Assembly (NCBI GenBank): GCA_026770025.1
Contig: JAMXDE010000075.1
Location: 62,001-126,000, forward strand
Origin: Craspedostauros australis
Lineage: Eukaryota; Bacillariophyta; Bacillariophyceae; Mastogloiales; Achnanthaceae
Length of the DNA: 64,000 bases
Direction: 5' to 3'
The notes under the pieces: model-generated
What the model saw: the letters and a program-made list of their open reading frames with translations, nothing else
Told to the model about the DNA's origin: nothing
Databases searched by the model: none
Translations under genes and position numbers: made by a program
In this document: one piece after another, positions 55,701 through 64,000 of the stretch
Numbering within the stretch: the first letter of the stretch is position 1
How the letters are laid out: each line of letters opens with the position of its first letter

Positions 55701-55977
55701 CGAAAGTGTGGGCGTCCCAGTGAAGACACCGATCAAGGTCCGCGTGGACAACATCGGGGCGATCTTCATCGCCAAGAACCCATCAACATCCCAACGATCG
55801 CGGCACATCGACGTGCGCCATCACTACGTGAGGAATATGGTAATCAACAAAACCATCGAAATCATTTTCATCAAATCCGAGCAGAACACAAGCGACGGAT
55901 TCACCAAGAACATCAAGGCCGACTTACAACGAGAACATGAGAAGTCGTACCTTGATACATCGAGAACATTCGAATGA
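49729..55977 (+). CDS. Gag-Pol polyprotein of element B, protease active site mutated
   Basis: 2082 residues, open throughout and collinear with A. The two CCHC knuckles, the integrase DDE residues, the RT YMDD motif (YVDD in A) and the RNase H acidic residues are present. The protease motif reads NSGA instead of DSGA: codon 861 (52309-52311) is AAC where A has GAC, so the catalytic Asp is lost. That should abolish proteolytic maturation unless a related element supplies protease in trans. Most of the protein is about 95% or more identical to A, but residues about 660-800 and a short N-terminal part are much more divergent. A Gly to Arg change follows the integrase (VFIRYA instead of VFIGYA). 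Confidence 0.94.
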   Translation: MSEEEELRDIPLSNPTIKREEGASETPPRQEKEAAAATVLSGADASAIDETEEERSARLHRKEKRILRAVKQEETGVTKSIRTAKQGGKSETPSGGEFVSKSILVKQQAKAEESVTQKPTEIKGASALTTKQRINMATSANVNKRRIKAPMFSGEQEDYSAWESQAKAYARTQKTKDVMLSKTKVPTVSEIAAAADEDKEAMEEIYELGCDCFSDLILMMDAEKGKGKQAIQYINQCISDDYPEGDAHAAWNVLAKKFRPSDAVTKIKLKRQFNNEKMKRDTDPDIYITRLEGLRSRLHDVKYEITDEEMIMQILSTVSVEYKTHVVNFHHQLTFNPELVTINTIRGVLRTAYATHQGGKAYIDDFQDSNTKSNDTGFTSTGNFKGTCHNCGVYGHRSADCPERKKSNNKKNNNNNKMNGKRSKGNDFKGKCNYCGIFGHREAECRKKKFNEKKKADEQANTATQGHDKSGHEMVLSAKDMSLCMLVSDDYIEDSFFDNFACVGSDDEVQDDEIVPEWLSEEPIIHEVDPRREVSYECCFNAHDLIGSYGDEAEMDNKANDSDIEEAMSDDDDDADEDGADEGDEVNHDELPPPQAGRYERTGTFINRGQGETNRSAAPPPPAAGNNRSGIFDEDDSDESEDSNHPDDSFNPNERVIYPGNIDFPPIEDPNRSNYLHRHDTVPYATETALVIQKQLIFDAVMEAGVGLFPGVAQGVLRPIWVNMMGSILSENFRSIEEILANSVVINRILEAAETETIPETDLHYILGGCMRVLLRERPRVYPYDPATGSHRSNTIPSDYAQLPDDMDDEEHRNPYNEDGIHDNDDDGSFNDEIAAAAVEQLHELSTRYKDKVNKDTWLANSGASCHIVNSDTAFFNVRHIKSFVQVGDSTKLDSPKMGSIRLKVKQRDNTGHIIWLDDVKYTPKMAVNLFSTNKALYNGYQLGNNGILMDIINGSGTKIVFDRVFPTSNRFITGVQMHPIMPTDDDKASTAIIKNPSKEISAVNLHRMLGHAPLETMKQTAAQYGWKIIGEMPVCRDCAVANARVKNIPKATIPRATRRGKRLFIDISYTKHISFGDKRYWTLIVDDCTDHCWSFFLKNKSDQPGYIKRFVQTIKSQTGEQQIIFRGDNSGENKSTQDILIDAGLNVKFEFTASNTPQQNGRVERKFAYLYTKIRSMLNGAQLDEEYRHGLWAAAASTATAIANITVAKNQKESPHRKFFGNDPPYADALRTFGEVGVVKTTYGGITAKLKNRGEEMVFIRYAHQHASGVYNMYRPSTKSLICSRDIKWLDQSYGQFRGWAPAPNMSNETGTTDADGFTTIGRKGATPRTATRQTSEAKRVSFADSNRYYILSDSDDEDNEDDGIVTQLIQNNEKDRSESNHEDDEILPSGNEADDETGVTPPNTPARSTHDTPSRPPPSKPSKRDIARKERIRRHEAQGRKGEANPKSTAGKSIPRALRELADFNERGRKEEGYESDPSSNEASDELSDEMIDDSNNETTDDEEIEDKDEEIEITHHSTTGLYGMNAIITERPAIDIGLSMQDENKEPEKHIEPTTFDGVFNHPDPIHQKGYRAAIKKEFDSVDTRKVYSKIKRDTIPRGRRCCKCKWVFKLKRDGTHRARLVACGYSQVAGVDFQEHYSPVIHDVTYRVMMVIMLIKKMDCALVDVVTAFLHGDLDEEIYMNCPNGMDHQPDEALTLHKPIYGLVQSARQWFKMLVSTLKNINFEQSAADPCLFYRKTNEGSMIVAIYMDDCFCCGDSKALETFLEDIQGNKFKVTIERGLGDYLSCNIELNHDKTRATLRQPHLIRHLIEEFGTKVEKMQRYGTPGTPGQIIVRPSEDNGLQKVGPEEHAEYRQGVGMLLFLIKHSRPDIANPVRELSKVLIGPTKAAMKEMYRIIKYVIDTKDYGVKIHPARPDDDGWDMELFCDSEYAGDKNTRISVGGFILYLCKVPILWRSKAQKAVTLSSSEAEYIALSEAAKEIFFVMQLLESVGVPVKTPIKVRVDNIGAIFIAKNPSTSQRSRHIDVRHHYVRNMVINKTIEIIFIKSEQNTSDGFTKNIKADLQREHEKSYLDTSRTFE

Positions 55978-55997
55978 CTGAATGCACACAGGAAGGG

Positions 55998-56787
55998 TGT
56001 CGAGATGTACATGTGAGTATACGTCAAGATGTACGTGTATATGTGCATCGTTCACCCGCTATTCTCTCATACGCACTTGGACGGTATAACTACACTCGTG
56101 TCGATAGTATGCTGTGATTCGTCAGAATTACAGGGGAAATGGAACACACGAAAAGGGGCAAGATTTCTGGAGGAAATTTGCAAATTACGATTTCTGGGAG
56201 AATCAGAAGATCGTCCGTCCATGCATCAATAGTACCAAGAGAATCTCAAGGTACTTCCCAACTAAACCTCAGATGACGATATCATCTGACAGACTGCTGC
56301 ATCACCAATGGAACGTGACATCTGGAGAGCAGAAGGACGCCTACTGACGTCGACAGGATGTCAACATGTCACCACGTCAACAGCTGTCTCCAAGTCAGAG
56401 CAGGAGGCGAAGATACGATGACCCATGAAGATCATGGATACTGAAGGTGAGCTTCAAATGGTAAGTACTCATGGAGTAGGAACCAGTACTGAATGAACAG
56501 AGTGTCGAATGCGGAGTACGCATCGAACGCGGAGTATCGTGTAGCACGAGTACACGACGTCGAGAGAGAGAGAGAGAATACAGAGAGGAGCGAGAGAGGA
56601 TCTCGCGTACCAACTCATAGTCGGAGACTGAATCTACAAAACAGATTGAAGCGCCGAGAGCATCGGGCAAGAGAACGGCGTACACCAAGAGGATCGGAGT
56701 AGCCAAGTAATGAAATAGCAAACAGACGACTATCAACCAACACCATCTTCCACGATCGTAGGTTACCGTGAGCGGAACTTGCCAACA
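55998..56787 (+). repeat. 3' LTR of element B
   Basis: 790 bp. The first half is almost identical to the 5' LTR of B; the second half carries clustered substitutions. It directly truncates the non-LTR element on its right. Confidence 0.92.
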
Positions 56788-59091
56788 GACGTGTCCAGCC
56801 CTAGTGAATCGCTGTCGGCGGGTCCAGCTGGTGAGACGCTGCCTATAGCGCTGGATTGGACGAGTAGCCATGTCAAAGATCACGTCGGTATACGGTAGCT
56901 TCCACCACCGCCAGGTCCGATCATTGCTGTGCCACCTGCCCAGGGGTTGGTGGAGCGTCAAGCCTCGGAAGCACATGGATTTGCACCACCGCTGCCATTC
57001 CTTCCACCAGCCGCTCGGGAGGCGGTCAGGTTGACTCGCCCATTGCTTGGGCAGGGTCGACGCGGCGATTCCGTCATGCGCCTCCGCCAGTATTCTCGTT
57101 CCGTTAGCCGACGTGATGTCTGACATTCGTACCACACCCAGCTTCTGTCGCACCATATTCAGATGGTATAGCTGAGCTCCTTTCACACCCTGGCGTAGCC
57201 AGATGTCCATCAAGAACTTGTCGCCTCTCTGCTGGCGTGTCGCCGACTTCGTGGTTTCGAGGATGTCTATGCTGGTGTCGTGAAGCTGTTGCCAGAGTCC
57301 AGTGACCCAGCAACTCGTGGCGCAGTGTCCTATGGCCTTGTGTGAGTACCGGAACAGAGATCGCTCCACTCCCAGCTCCTCTTTCAAGGCCAGAATAGAG
57401 CATTTGATCATTTCTCCGGTTTGAGTGCCACGATGGACTTTGTCAAAGGCCAACTGGACCTGCAAAATCAACTGCATGTTGGCTGGGTTGATGATCCCCA
57501 GCCCGCCCAGTGACGTCGTACCATATACCAAGTCTCTCAGGAAGTTCCTGGATACCCCCATTTTTGGGAGTGCTGCTAGCAACGCCGGGGCCATGATCCG
57601 TCGCCATTGTAGCCGAGTAAGTTGGACCATTGGAAGCGCGTACTCGATCGTCTTCATGAACCGCAGCGTAAGGGCAGACCTTGCATTGGCTGGAGAAATC
57701 TTCGCCGTCCGCATGCGTCCCCCAAATTCTTCTGCTTTCTTGCGGAGTCTGTCAGCCTGCGCTTCTTGGTTCCCGTCAAAATCAATGAACACTCCCAACG
57801 TGAAGAGTGGCTGGTCCATTGGCTTGTATGGTATTTCCGCCGCTGAGTCGTGCCCGTCGTTGATATTGATGGTGGTCAGCGGGTCGGCGTCTTGCCACGT
57901 CCATTGTCCTGAAACGAATTCCGGTTGCATTGCCCACCACGCTGACTTGCTCGGCACGAGAGCACCGCCGGTAACATGCAGCAGCTTGCTCCAGTCTTGT
58001 ACCATCGCCTTGAAGGCTTCTGTGTCTGCCTTCACTGTGCCACCTGTTTCCAGCCTAACCAGGTCCGTGTCGTCCACGAAGGCTGATCCCAGAATTGAGA
58101 TCGTCTGCTCGTCGGGGGTCGGTAGCGGCGAGGCATGACCAAGAAGGCTCATGGCATTAAACATGACGGAACTGATGACCGCCCAAATAGCCGGTCCTGC
58201 CCCGTTCCCTTGGCCAATGCCGTGCATCTGGCAATCCACTCCGCGACCATATGATCTATCAGACACTCCGTATGCGGTGCTGATGTGATACTGCGCGTCT
58301 TGGAGCGTCTTGAACATGCTTCTCGTCGCCAATCTGTTCGCTCCGGCCGCCATCATTACCGTCGCCGCGAAGTTTGGGACTATCCTGTTGTAGCAGGATT
58401 TTGCGTCGTTGGAGCAGAATGAAACCGCCACCTTCCGCTGGAAACCCAGGTCGATGCTGATACGCTTGTTCAGTGCTGCGCTGATTGCCGACCTGCATTT
58501 GCGGCTACCAAATTGGAATCCCGAGAGCCATCCTGCTTTCTCCGCAGTTTGCATCATTTGTCGTCCAAGTCTTTTGTTGTTCAGATTGAACTGCGCGTCC
58601 ATCAATTGTATGGTCCTCATCTTCTTGATGTTGAAGACTTGCGCCTTCTTCAGTATCTCGACGTCGGTGATCCGTTGCCATGGTCTTGGCAAGTGGCCTG
58701 GTTGGTACGGAATGTCTCTCAACATCATGTCGGCGTCTGCCAGGCTCTTGACGGACATCGCTGCTTTGTAGTGTCCGAAGTGCGGCGTGCTCGGTTCTGA
58801 GTTTGTCAGTTCCGTCTGTCGTTTCCATGCCCGAATGTGCTCCTCTGTTGTAAGTTCCTCCTTGTCTTGTGCAATGGGTCGCAAGGACTGCAGTAAGGCA
58901 TGAGTCATAGGATCCGGCACTTCTGGAGTGGATCCCTGCGCGTTGATGAGTTGTGTCTCCAGTGCCGGGTTCCATATCCGGTCCATGATCCTTTTCGTCT
59001 GGCCCGTCATGCAAGGGGTCTGGTCTGCTTGGGAAAATCGTCGTTTGTTTTCCCTTATGCACGCTGTGACGATGTCGGTTGTTGTGTGCAT
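56788..59091 (-). CDS. Reverse transcriptase ORF of the non-LTR element (truncated)
   Basis: About 768 residues belong to the element; the open frame then runs another 390 bp into the LTR of B. RT motif A (SFCSNDAKSCYNRIV), motif B (GIGQGNGAGPAIW) and motif C (FVDDTDL) are in order, with an upstream PSTPHFGHYKA block that marks this RT group. The C-terminal third is helical and Trp/Arg-rich, without an RNase H signature. The first ATG (59091) overlaps the end of the endonuclease ORF in the -1 frame. The peptide on either side of the overlap reads as one continuous protein, so this ORF was probably once, or still is by frameshifting, part of a single polyprotein. Confidence 0.85.
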
Positions 59092-60743
59092 TCCTGCAGT
59101 CGGCCTTCGTCATCCGTGAATAAGACCTTCGTCGTCATCGACTTGTCTTGCCCAAACACGGCTCGAAGGCGTCCCGCTTGTTCCCGTTGTTTCTCTCGAT
59201 TCATCAGGGATTGCAGTGCCGCTTCGTATTCTTGCTCATGGGCGTCGTGTTGTTGCCTGGCTATCTGTACCAGGAACTCTTGCCGGGCCTTCTCGTGATC
59301 CTTCTTTTGCTTGTAGTATGTGGTGTATGCCTCCGATCGGCGTTGTTGTGCCTGAAGCAGAGTCTTCCCTACCTCCAGCCCCACCAGCCTCCGTGTGCGG
59401 CACCGGAGCGACGAGCTGACCTTGACCCCTGCCAGGTGTTTTGCCTCCAGGGACCAGTGTTTGATCACGTTCCTTGCGTGTTGCAGTTCTGGAGACCAGG
59501 CGGCCCCTCCCATCTTCAGCTTGCGACATCCCTTCTCCGCGTGCCGGCGGATCTCGTATGTTTGAGTCAGAAGCTTGTCGTATTGACGGCGTTGATCATG
59601 AGTCAGTCTCCACCCTTGGGTCTTGGCTGTGAGCCACATCTTCTGCGTGCGGTCAAGGATGTTGTGTCTTCCGTATTCTTCTAGAAGCGCGTCGTTGTAC
59701 CGTTGCGTCACTCGGGGGTCACTCAGCACAAGACGGCGTGGTGTGGCCTTGCGAACAGGTTTGATACCTGTTCCCAATACCTGGTCGAAGCTGATATCGA
59801 TCCACACCGCTCTGTGATCGGACGGGATCGCTGCACCAAACTCCAGGTAGCCGGCTTTCTCCAGGATGACTCCTTCAGAGGCGAATATCGCGTCGATGGG
59901 AATGCCGCTGCGGTTGCGTTGTTGTGTTGATTGGCGAGATAGGTCTCGTCCTATCCGTTCCTGTACCGTGTTTTGCAACCCTGCGGCCTCGAGGCGTTTG
60001 GCGGTAGGGCTGTCCATGACGTCGTCATTCAGGTCCACTCCTAGTACGATGGTGTCGCCATCCGCTTTCCACTTGTGTATCTCGGCTGATATGTCTGTAA
60101 TCCAGGCTTCATGCGGATCCTCTTCTCTTCCGGTAGCGTGCAGTGCTCGCGTCTGTTGCGTCCAAACCGTAGTGGTTCCCTCGGTAGACCGGCATGGCCT
60201 GTAGGCTGCGATGACTCGCAATCTCTTGGTGCCTTTCCCTTCTGCGAGGGTCCAACACCACCGACCCATACCACTCTCATCGGTTCCAGTTTGAAACGTG
60301 CGTGCGGCCATTTGCGCCGTTACGACCACCCCTGCTCCTCCATACAGTCGCGGGTCTCTTTTGTCTTCGTGCGTGTTGTAAGCAAAGGAGTGTTTAGATC
60401 GGGGTAGCTGTCGTCTGGATCGCTCCGCCCACTGGTCGTGCGGTCGTGCGTGGTCCCAACGTATGTTGGTTTCCGCCATGCATAGCATGTCCAAGTCGCT
60501 CGATCTGATGAACCCGAAGATTTCTTTGTTCTTCTGCTGGTAAGCGTGAATGGGTAGCTGGGCTACGTTTTGGTATACAATGCGGATCGTCGCCTTAGTC
60601 TTCTCCGTCATCGGATCCCCGCAAGCATCGTTTAGCCTACTTGCTGCATCTAGCCCCTCCTGGTCTGTCATGGTGTTGTCTCCGGTACTCAGTGGAACCG
60701 GGGCACCGAAACCTTGGCACTGATGGTGTTGTGGTGTCAACAT
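59055..60743 (-). CDS. Endonuclease ORF of the non-LTR element
   Basis: 562 residues. An endonuclease/exonuclease/phosphatase domain occupies about residues 50-330: Asn in VYQNVAQL, the metal-binding Glu in CMAETN, YGGAGVVV, the VIAAYRP strand, D-x-N in VLGVDLNDD, and the terminal SDHR motif (IPSDHRAVW). These are the residues that nick target DNA in non-LTR elements. The remaining 230 residues are charged and helical, with a coiled-coil-like stretch rich in Arg, Glu and Gln, and lead towards the RT. Transcription would begin to the right. It ends 37 bases inside the RT ORF. Confidence 0.85.
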   Translation of the reverse strand: MLTPQHHQCQGFGAPVPLSTGDNTMTDQEGLDAASRLNDACGDPMTEKTKATIRIVYQNVAQLPIHAYQQKNKEIFGFIRSSDLDMLCMAETNIRWDHARPHDQWAERSRRQLPRSKHSFAYNTHEDKRDPRLYGGAGVVVTAQMAARTFQTGTDESGMGRWCWTLAEGKGTKRLRVIAAYRPCRSTEGTTTVWTQQTRALHATGREEDPHEAWITDISAEIHKWKADGDTIVLGVDLNDDVMDSPTAKRLEAAGLQNTVQERIGRDLSRQSTQQRNRSGIPIDAIFASEGVILEKAGYLEFGAAIPSDHRAVWIDISFDQVLGTGIKPVRKATPRRLVLSDPRVTQRYNDALLEEYGRHNILDRTQKMWLTAKTQGWRLTHDQRRQYDKLLTQTYEIRRHAEKGCRKLKMGGAAWSPELQHARNVIKHWSLEAKHLAGVKVSSSLRCRTRRLVGLEVGKTLLQAQQRRSEAYTTYYKQKKDHEKARQEFLVQIARQQHDAHEQEYEAALQSLMNREKQREQAGRLRAVFGQDKSMTTKVLFTDDEGRLQECTQQPTSSQRA

Positions 60744-62998
60744 CTAGATCGAAATTTAGGCTAACATCACACATGATTGGAACGTGATTCGACTCGATTG
60801 ATAGTATAGTCGAATGAGTCTTGATGATGCGAATGGTGTTCGGGTTCTATTGTCATCAGATATGACGTAGGCACTGACATCAGAGAATGACGTCAGAGGA
60901 TCGTCGCTGAGATCCGAGGAATCAAGAATAAGTGTTAGTCATGGTATGCTGACTTGTCTAGTGACGCCAGGTGCATCAGTGAGCACGTGGTAACAACAAT
61001 TAGGAAATAGTCCTGTGATGTCAGGGATGATGCAAGCAATCTACTGACGTCGACGGTTGGGATATATGAGTCCTATGGGATTCTAAGACCAGCCAAGACC
61101 AGGCAAGATTAGACAAGATCAGACAGAGATGTAGAAAGACCCAAAGGCAAGAATAACACGAGATATCGTGTAGATCGACATTCCATCTTGGGCAATGTTT
61201 TAGAAAAGACTGCGAGAGAAACCACGAGGTAATCGAGCAGCATGTTAGCAACCGTGCAATAGGCACCATCTTTAGAAATAGGAGATCATCATCTCATAAT
61301 TTCAAACTCAATCATCAATTGACACACCAATAACTTAGCAACCAAATACACCAAACATCTCCAACTTCACCTATTGGATTGATCACCCTGGCGGCGTAGT
61401 AAGTGCAGTGTTTGGTGCTCCCCTCTTGTCCTGTGCGTAATTGCTGATTATCAGATTAACAGTCGCAGACTCTATCGGAGTACATGAACGAATCCTGAAG
61501 CGCTGTGCTGCCCTGGTGACATCACGCTGTCCCCTTCCCTTTGAATCCGGAAAAGGCCCAACGCGTTCATGACGACGAACCCAATTGCTCGTGTGTGCAG
61601 ATTGCTACGTGCCGCCACACCCGCTTTGCCCTGCTAAAGTGCAGAAAGGCTCACCCGCTGTTGCGAATATCGCAGGCGGAGTAAATTCATCTCAACAACC
61701 CAAGTTCCGCATCACTGCGTTACTTACGATAGCTGGTCAGCTAAAAGACAAAGGTGTAAAAGCCCGTGAAGCAAGTCACACGTAAACACTTGGCCTGGTC
61801 AGCATCGACAAAGGTGAAAGCCCGTGAAGCAAGACACACGTAAAAACTTGGAGCGCAAAGGCCCTCTGAAACCTATCGGCAATCTCACCGTGAGTTGTCG
61901 CGACCAGGTCAGTCGTTAACACTAAGTCTAAGCCGTACTTGCGATCGGTTAACGTCCTACGGGACGCAGAGATAACTGCTAACCAGACTAGCGTCTGCCC
62001 TTGACTGGGGAAGAAACGCGATCGGTAGAGATACCGCGGATGCAACCCGTAAAGCTAGCATTGTGTTGATAGCAATATCACGCGAATAAGTCTAACGACA
62101 CCGAAAGGCTGGTTTAAGCTGGATGAAAACGCGAGTGGTGGAACCAGGTGAATCAAAGCAGTTGCTGGCACCTGGGGGGCACCGCGCTCATTAGCGTGCA
62201 AAATCCTGTTAGCATCAGGTACATCGGGCAAGCTGCTGCCAGATCTAAAACACGTATAGCAAGCTGATCCGTGGCACTCAAAGGAGGCACGGATTGGATT
62301 GAAGGTCCAACTGGGTGAAACCAAAGGTGCATCACATCCTGGTGAAGCACAGCTGAACAAGCGCAAGAACACAGCGTTCGGAGAGACGATATCCGAACGG
62401 GCAGGGCCATCCAACGCGCAATCCATCCGCGACGTTTCATCGCTTTTCAAGACCAACAAAATAACAAACATTCCATCAACAACGCCCATTTGCGCTCAGT
62501 CCACCTTTCTGATTGGCTGTGAATTCCTACGGTTCATACAATCACTGGTGCGTCACATCGGCTCACAACTCCTTCGCCATCCCAGTCATCCATCGGACTT
62601 CGGGTCGCGCGCCAACAAATAATCCAACCAGGAAATTCATACGGTCCTGACTGACATTTTTCATCGTCTTCGCATTTGGTCAATCGGGAAATTCGCTTGG
62701 TCCCGTTGGGTGTTTTTATCAATCAGTCATCCAAGATCACCCAACTACAGTCCACTCGAGATACCGTTGACACCTTCGCCATCACTGACGCTTTCCATCC
62801 GGCACCACTTCCAATCCCGACGAATTCCGACAAGCGCAGAAATTCACCGTCACATTCTGGCGAACGTTTCGACATCACAGCGGATCGCGCAGTCATTTCC
62901 AAGTGTGACCACTTTCCTGGGAGCTGCGGGAAAATACTCGTCCGATAATATTAGCAAATTGGACCAACGACCACATCATCGCAACGCTCAACTACACG
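60744..62998. other. Region between the LINE-like element and the last gag-like ORF
   Basis: No gene is recognised. It presumably includes the 5' end of the non-LTR element on the left and the LTR and leader of the right-hand gag-like element on the right, but no LTR boundary could be fixed. A short tandem duplication lies at 61747-61852. Confidence 0.4.
61747..61852. repeat. Imperfect tandem duplication, about 46-bp unit
   Basis: Two copies containing GACAAAGGTG, AAAGCCCGTGAAGCAAG and CACACGTAAA are separated by about 15 bp, with a handful of differences. They may be part of an untranslated leader or LTR. Confidence 0.75.
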
Positions 62999-64000
62999 AT
63001 GTCCAACGCAATCCCAATCAACGACCCCATCCTGGTGCACCTCCTCAGCGTTCTCGGATATGACGACTCGTCTATTGAATGGCTTATCTTGCATACCGAA
63101 GATATCCGAACCATCATGGATTTCGCCTCGCTCCATCGTGAGGATATGCTCGAGTTCAATGCCACCATCGAACGATCTGATCCAGAACCCGACTACGTAG
63201 CCCAACTGTCTAAAGTAGCAGTCCGGAAATTAACCAACGCCATCAGCTGGTTCAGTGTTCAACCTAATCCCACTGCAGAGACATGGCGGGAACTCAACCA
63301 AGCTTCGTACATGGAGTATGTCGCCCGGACGTTCACACCCTCGCCCGCATCCTCAGCTGCCATGCCCGATGGAACCACCAGCACATTCCCCTTCGAACCA
63401 ACGAAGACCGAACCAACGGAGAAGACTGGACGCGACCTCGCCGCAGATTTCAACCGTAGCATCAAGCGTAACATTAGCGACTACCCAAAGTTGTCTGATG
63501 ATAAATACTTCGCTACATTCCATCGTCGTCTGCGTGCCACCGCTGCTGCTCATGGCATCTCCAATGTTCTCGATACTGACTACGTCCCATCCGATGAACA
63601 AGCCGAGCTCTTCAAGGTGCAGTCCACCTTCCTGTTCAACGTGTTTGTATCCAACCTGCAGACCACGAAGAGTAGGAAGTGTGTCACTCCGTATGAGTCG
63701 ATCTGTGACGGCCAAGCCGTCTACTGCATGCTGGTCCGCGAGTACACCACCGGTGCCACTGCCGTCAACACCATCCGGCGCATCCGAGACGAGATCATCA
63801 AGTTCAAGCTGGATAAGCAGTGGCGCAAGACTCGTGAGCAGTTTCTGGACCTGTGGCAACACAAGGTTCACGAACTTGAGGCTTTGCGTGATGATCCAAT
63901 CGACGACGCAACGAAGAAGGAGTGGTTGACCAACGCCATCGAGGCAGACAAGGCTCTGTACCAGTCTATCTTCCAGACTGACTACCTGCAGACCGCTATC
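62999..64000 (+). CDS. Gag-like ORF of a further copia-type element (runs off the window)
   Basis: An open frame of 334 codons starts ATG at 62999 and has no stop before the edge. It begins with an acidic helical segment, then a Thr/Pro/Ser linker, then a Gag helical region containing HRRLRATAAAHGISNVLD, LFKVQSTFLFNVFV and LDLWQHKVHELEAL. I recognise that pattern from diatom copia Gag proteins. It is unlike the Gag of elements A and B, so it represents another lineage. Zinc knuckles and Pol would lie beyond the window. Confidence 0.72.
   Translation, partial: MSNAIPINDPILVHLLSVLGYDDSSIEWLILHTEDIRTIMDFASLHREDMLEFNATIERSDPEPDYVAQLSKVAVRKLTNAISWFSVQPNPTAETWRELNQASYMEYVARTFTPSPASSAAMPDGTTSTFPFEPTKTEPTEKTGRDLAADFNRSIKRNISDYPKLSDDKYFATFHRRLRATAAAHGISNVLDTDYVPSDEQAELFKVQSTFLFNVFVSNLQTTKSRKCVTPYESICDGQAVYCMLVREYTTGATAVNTIRRIRDEIIKFKLDKQWRKTREQFLDLWQHKVHELEALRDDPIDDATKKEWLTNAIEADKALYQSIFQTDYLQTAI

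Larger units (their letters stand above)
48839..56787 (+). mobile_element. Full-length Ty1/copia-type LTR retrotransposon B
   Basis: The element is 7,949 bp and closely related to A: 5' LTR 48839-49646, palindrome 49647-49658, ORF 49729-55977, purine tract 55991-55997, 3' LTR 55998-56787. Unlike A it lacks a matching target duplication (left flank ends TCGAC, right flank begins GACGT). Its LTRs differ in length and at a dozen or so positions, concentrated in the 3' half. Confidence 0.92.
56788..60743 (-). mobile_element. Non-LTR (LINE-like) retrotransposon, 3' end missing
   Basis: It has an endonuclease ORF (59055-60743) followed by an RT ORF (56788-59091) on the minus strand. Domain order and motifs match non-LTR elements with an apurinic-type endonuclease; the diatom Ambal group is a candidate identity, from memory. 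The RT reading frame continues without a stop into the LTR of element B, so the natural C-terminus, 3' UTR and tail are absent. The rest of the element is not on the other side of B. Confidence 0.85.

Noticed and set aside
56395-56787. Extension of the RT ORF into the LTR of element B as a natural C-terminus
   Set aside because: The extension is the reverse complement of LTR sequence present elsewhere in the window, so it is a fusion created by the junction, not part of the RT.

Overview
The window looks like nuclear DNA of a stramenopile alga, most probably a diatom. The evidence is a front-end Δ5 desaturase that resembles diatom Δ5 enzymes closely, genes with GT-AG introns of about 50-440 nt, secreted proteins with Pro/Thr-rich linkers, and abundant Ty1/copia-type retrotransposons of the kind called CoDi in diatoms. 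No bacterial operon signals, CRISPR array or convincing tRNA or rRNA gene was seen. Organism assignment is inference from gene content.

Positions 1-36,100 are gene-bearing. In order they hold an Rrn7/TAF1B-like RNA polymerase I initiation factor (494-3470, three exons); a secreted small-heat-shock-like protein (3506-4627, minus); a secreted prolyl-4-hydroxylase-like oxygenase fused to ankyrin repeats (5461-7411, minus, three exons); a putative mitochondrial protein (8959-9540, minus); a Δ5 fatty acid desaturase (10227-12287, three exons); an FMC1-like mitochondrial assembly factor (12557-12862, minus); a seven-helix receptor-like protein (13252-14796, minus, two exons); two unrecognised cysteine-bearing secreted proteins (16010-17227 minus; 19484-20551 plus); a SET-domain protein (18396-18902, minus); a subtilisin-like protease (20996-23184, minus, three exons); a cytochrome P450 (26065-27531, minus); and a duplicated-module Cys/Pro/Thr-rich secreted protein (33351-36080). 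A perfect 1,478-bp (TTG/CAA)n tract begins 41 bp upstream of the P450 start codon.

Positions 36,100-64,000 are an accessory block of retroelements. Copia element A (37921-45847) is complete, with near-identical 791-bp LTRs, a 6-bp target duplication and an intact 2080-residue polyprotein. Copia element B (48839-56787) is also full length, but its protease active-site Asp has become Asn, its LTRs have diverged, and its flanks do not match. Between A and B lies the gag-like part of another element, interrupted by an in-frame stop. Right of B is a non-LTR element on the minus strand (endonuclease plus reverse transcriptase in shifted frames), cut off by B's 3' LTR. A further gag-like ORF runs off the right edge. 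A degraded solo LTR of the A/B family lies at about 30838-31634.

Six genes with N-terminal secretion signals each carry an octamer YCATAAAW 73-132 bp upstream of the ATG, probably the local form of TATA box. I did not find it at a comparable distance upstream of the non-secreted genes. Exon joins were deduced by eye from splice consensus, frame and family conservation.
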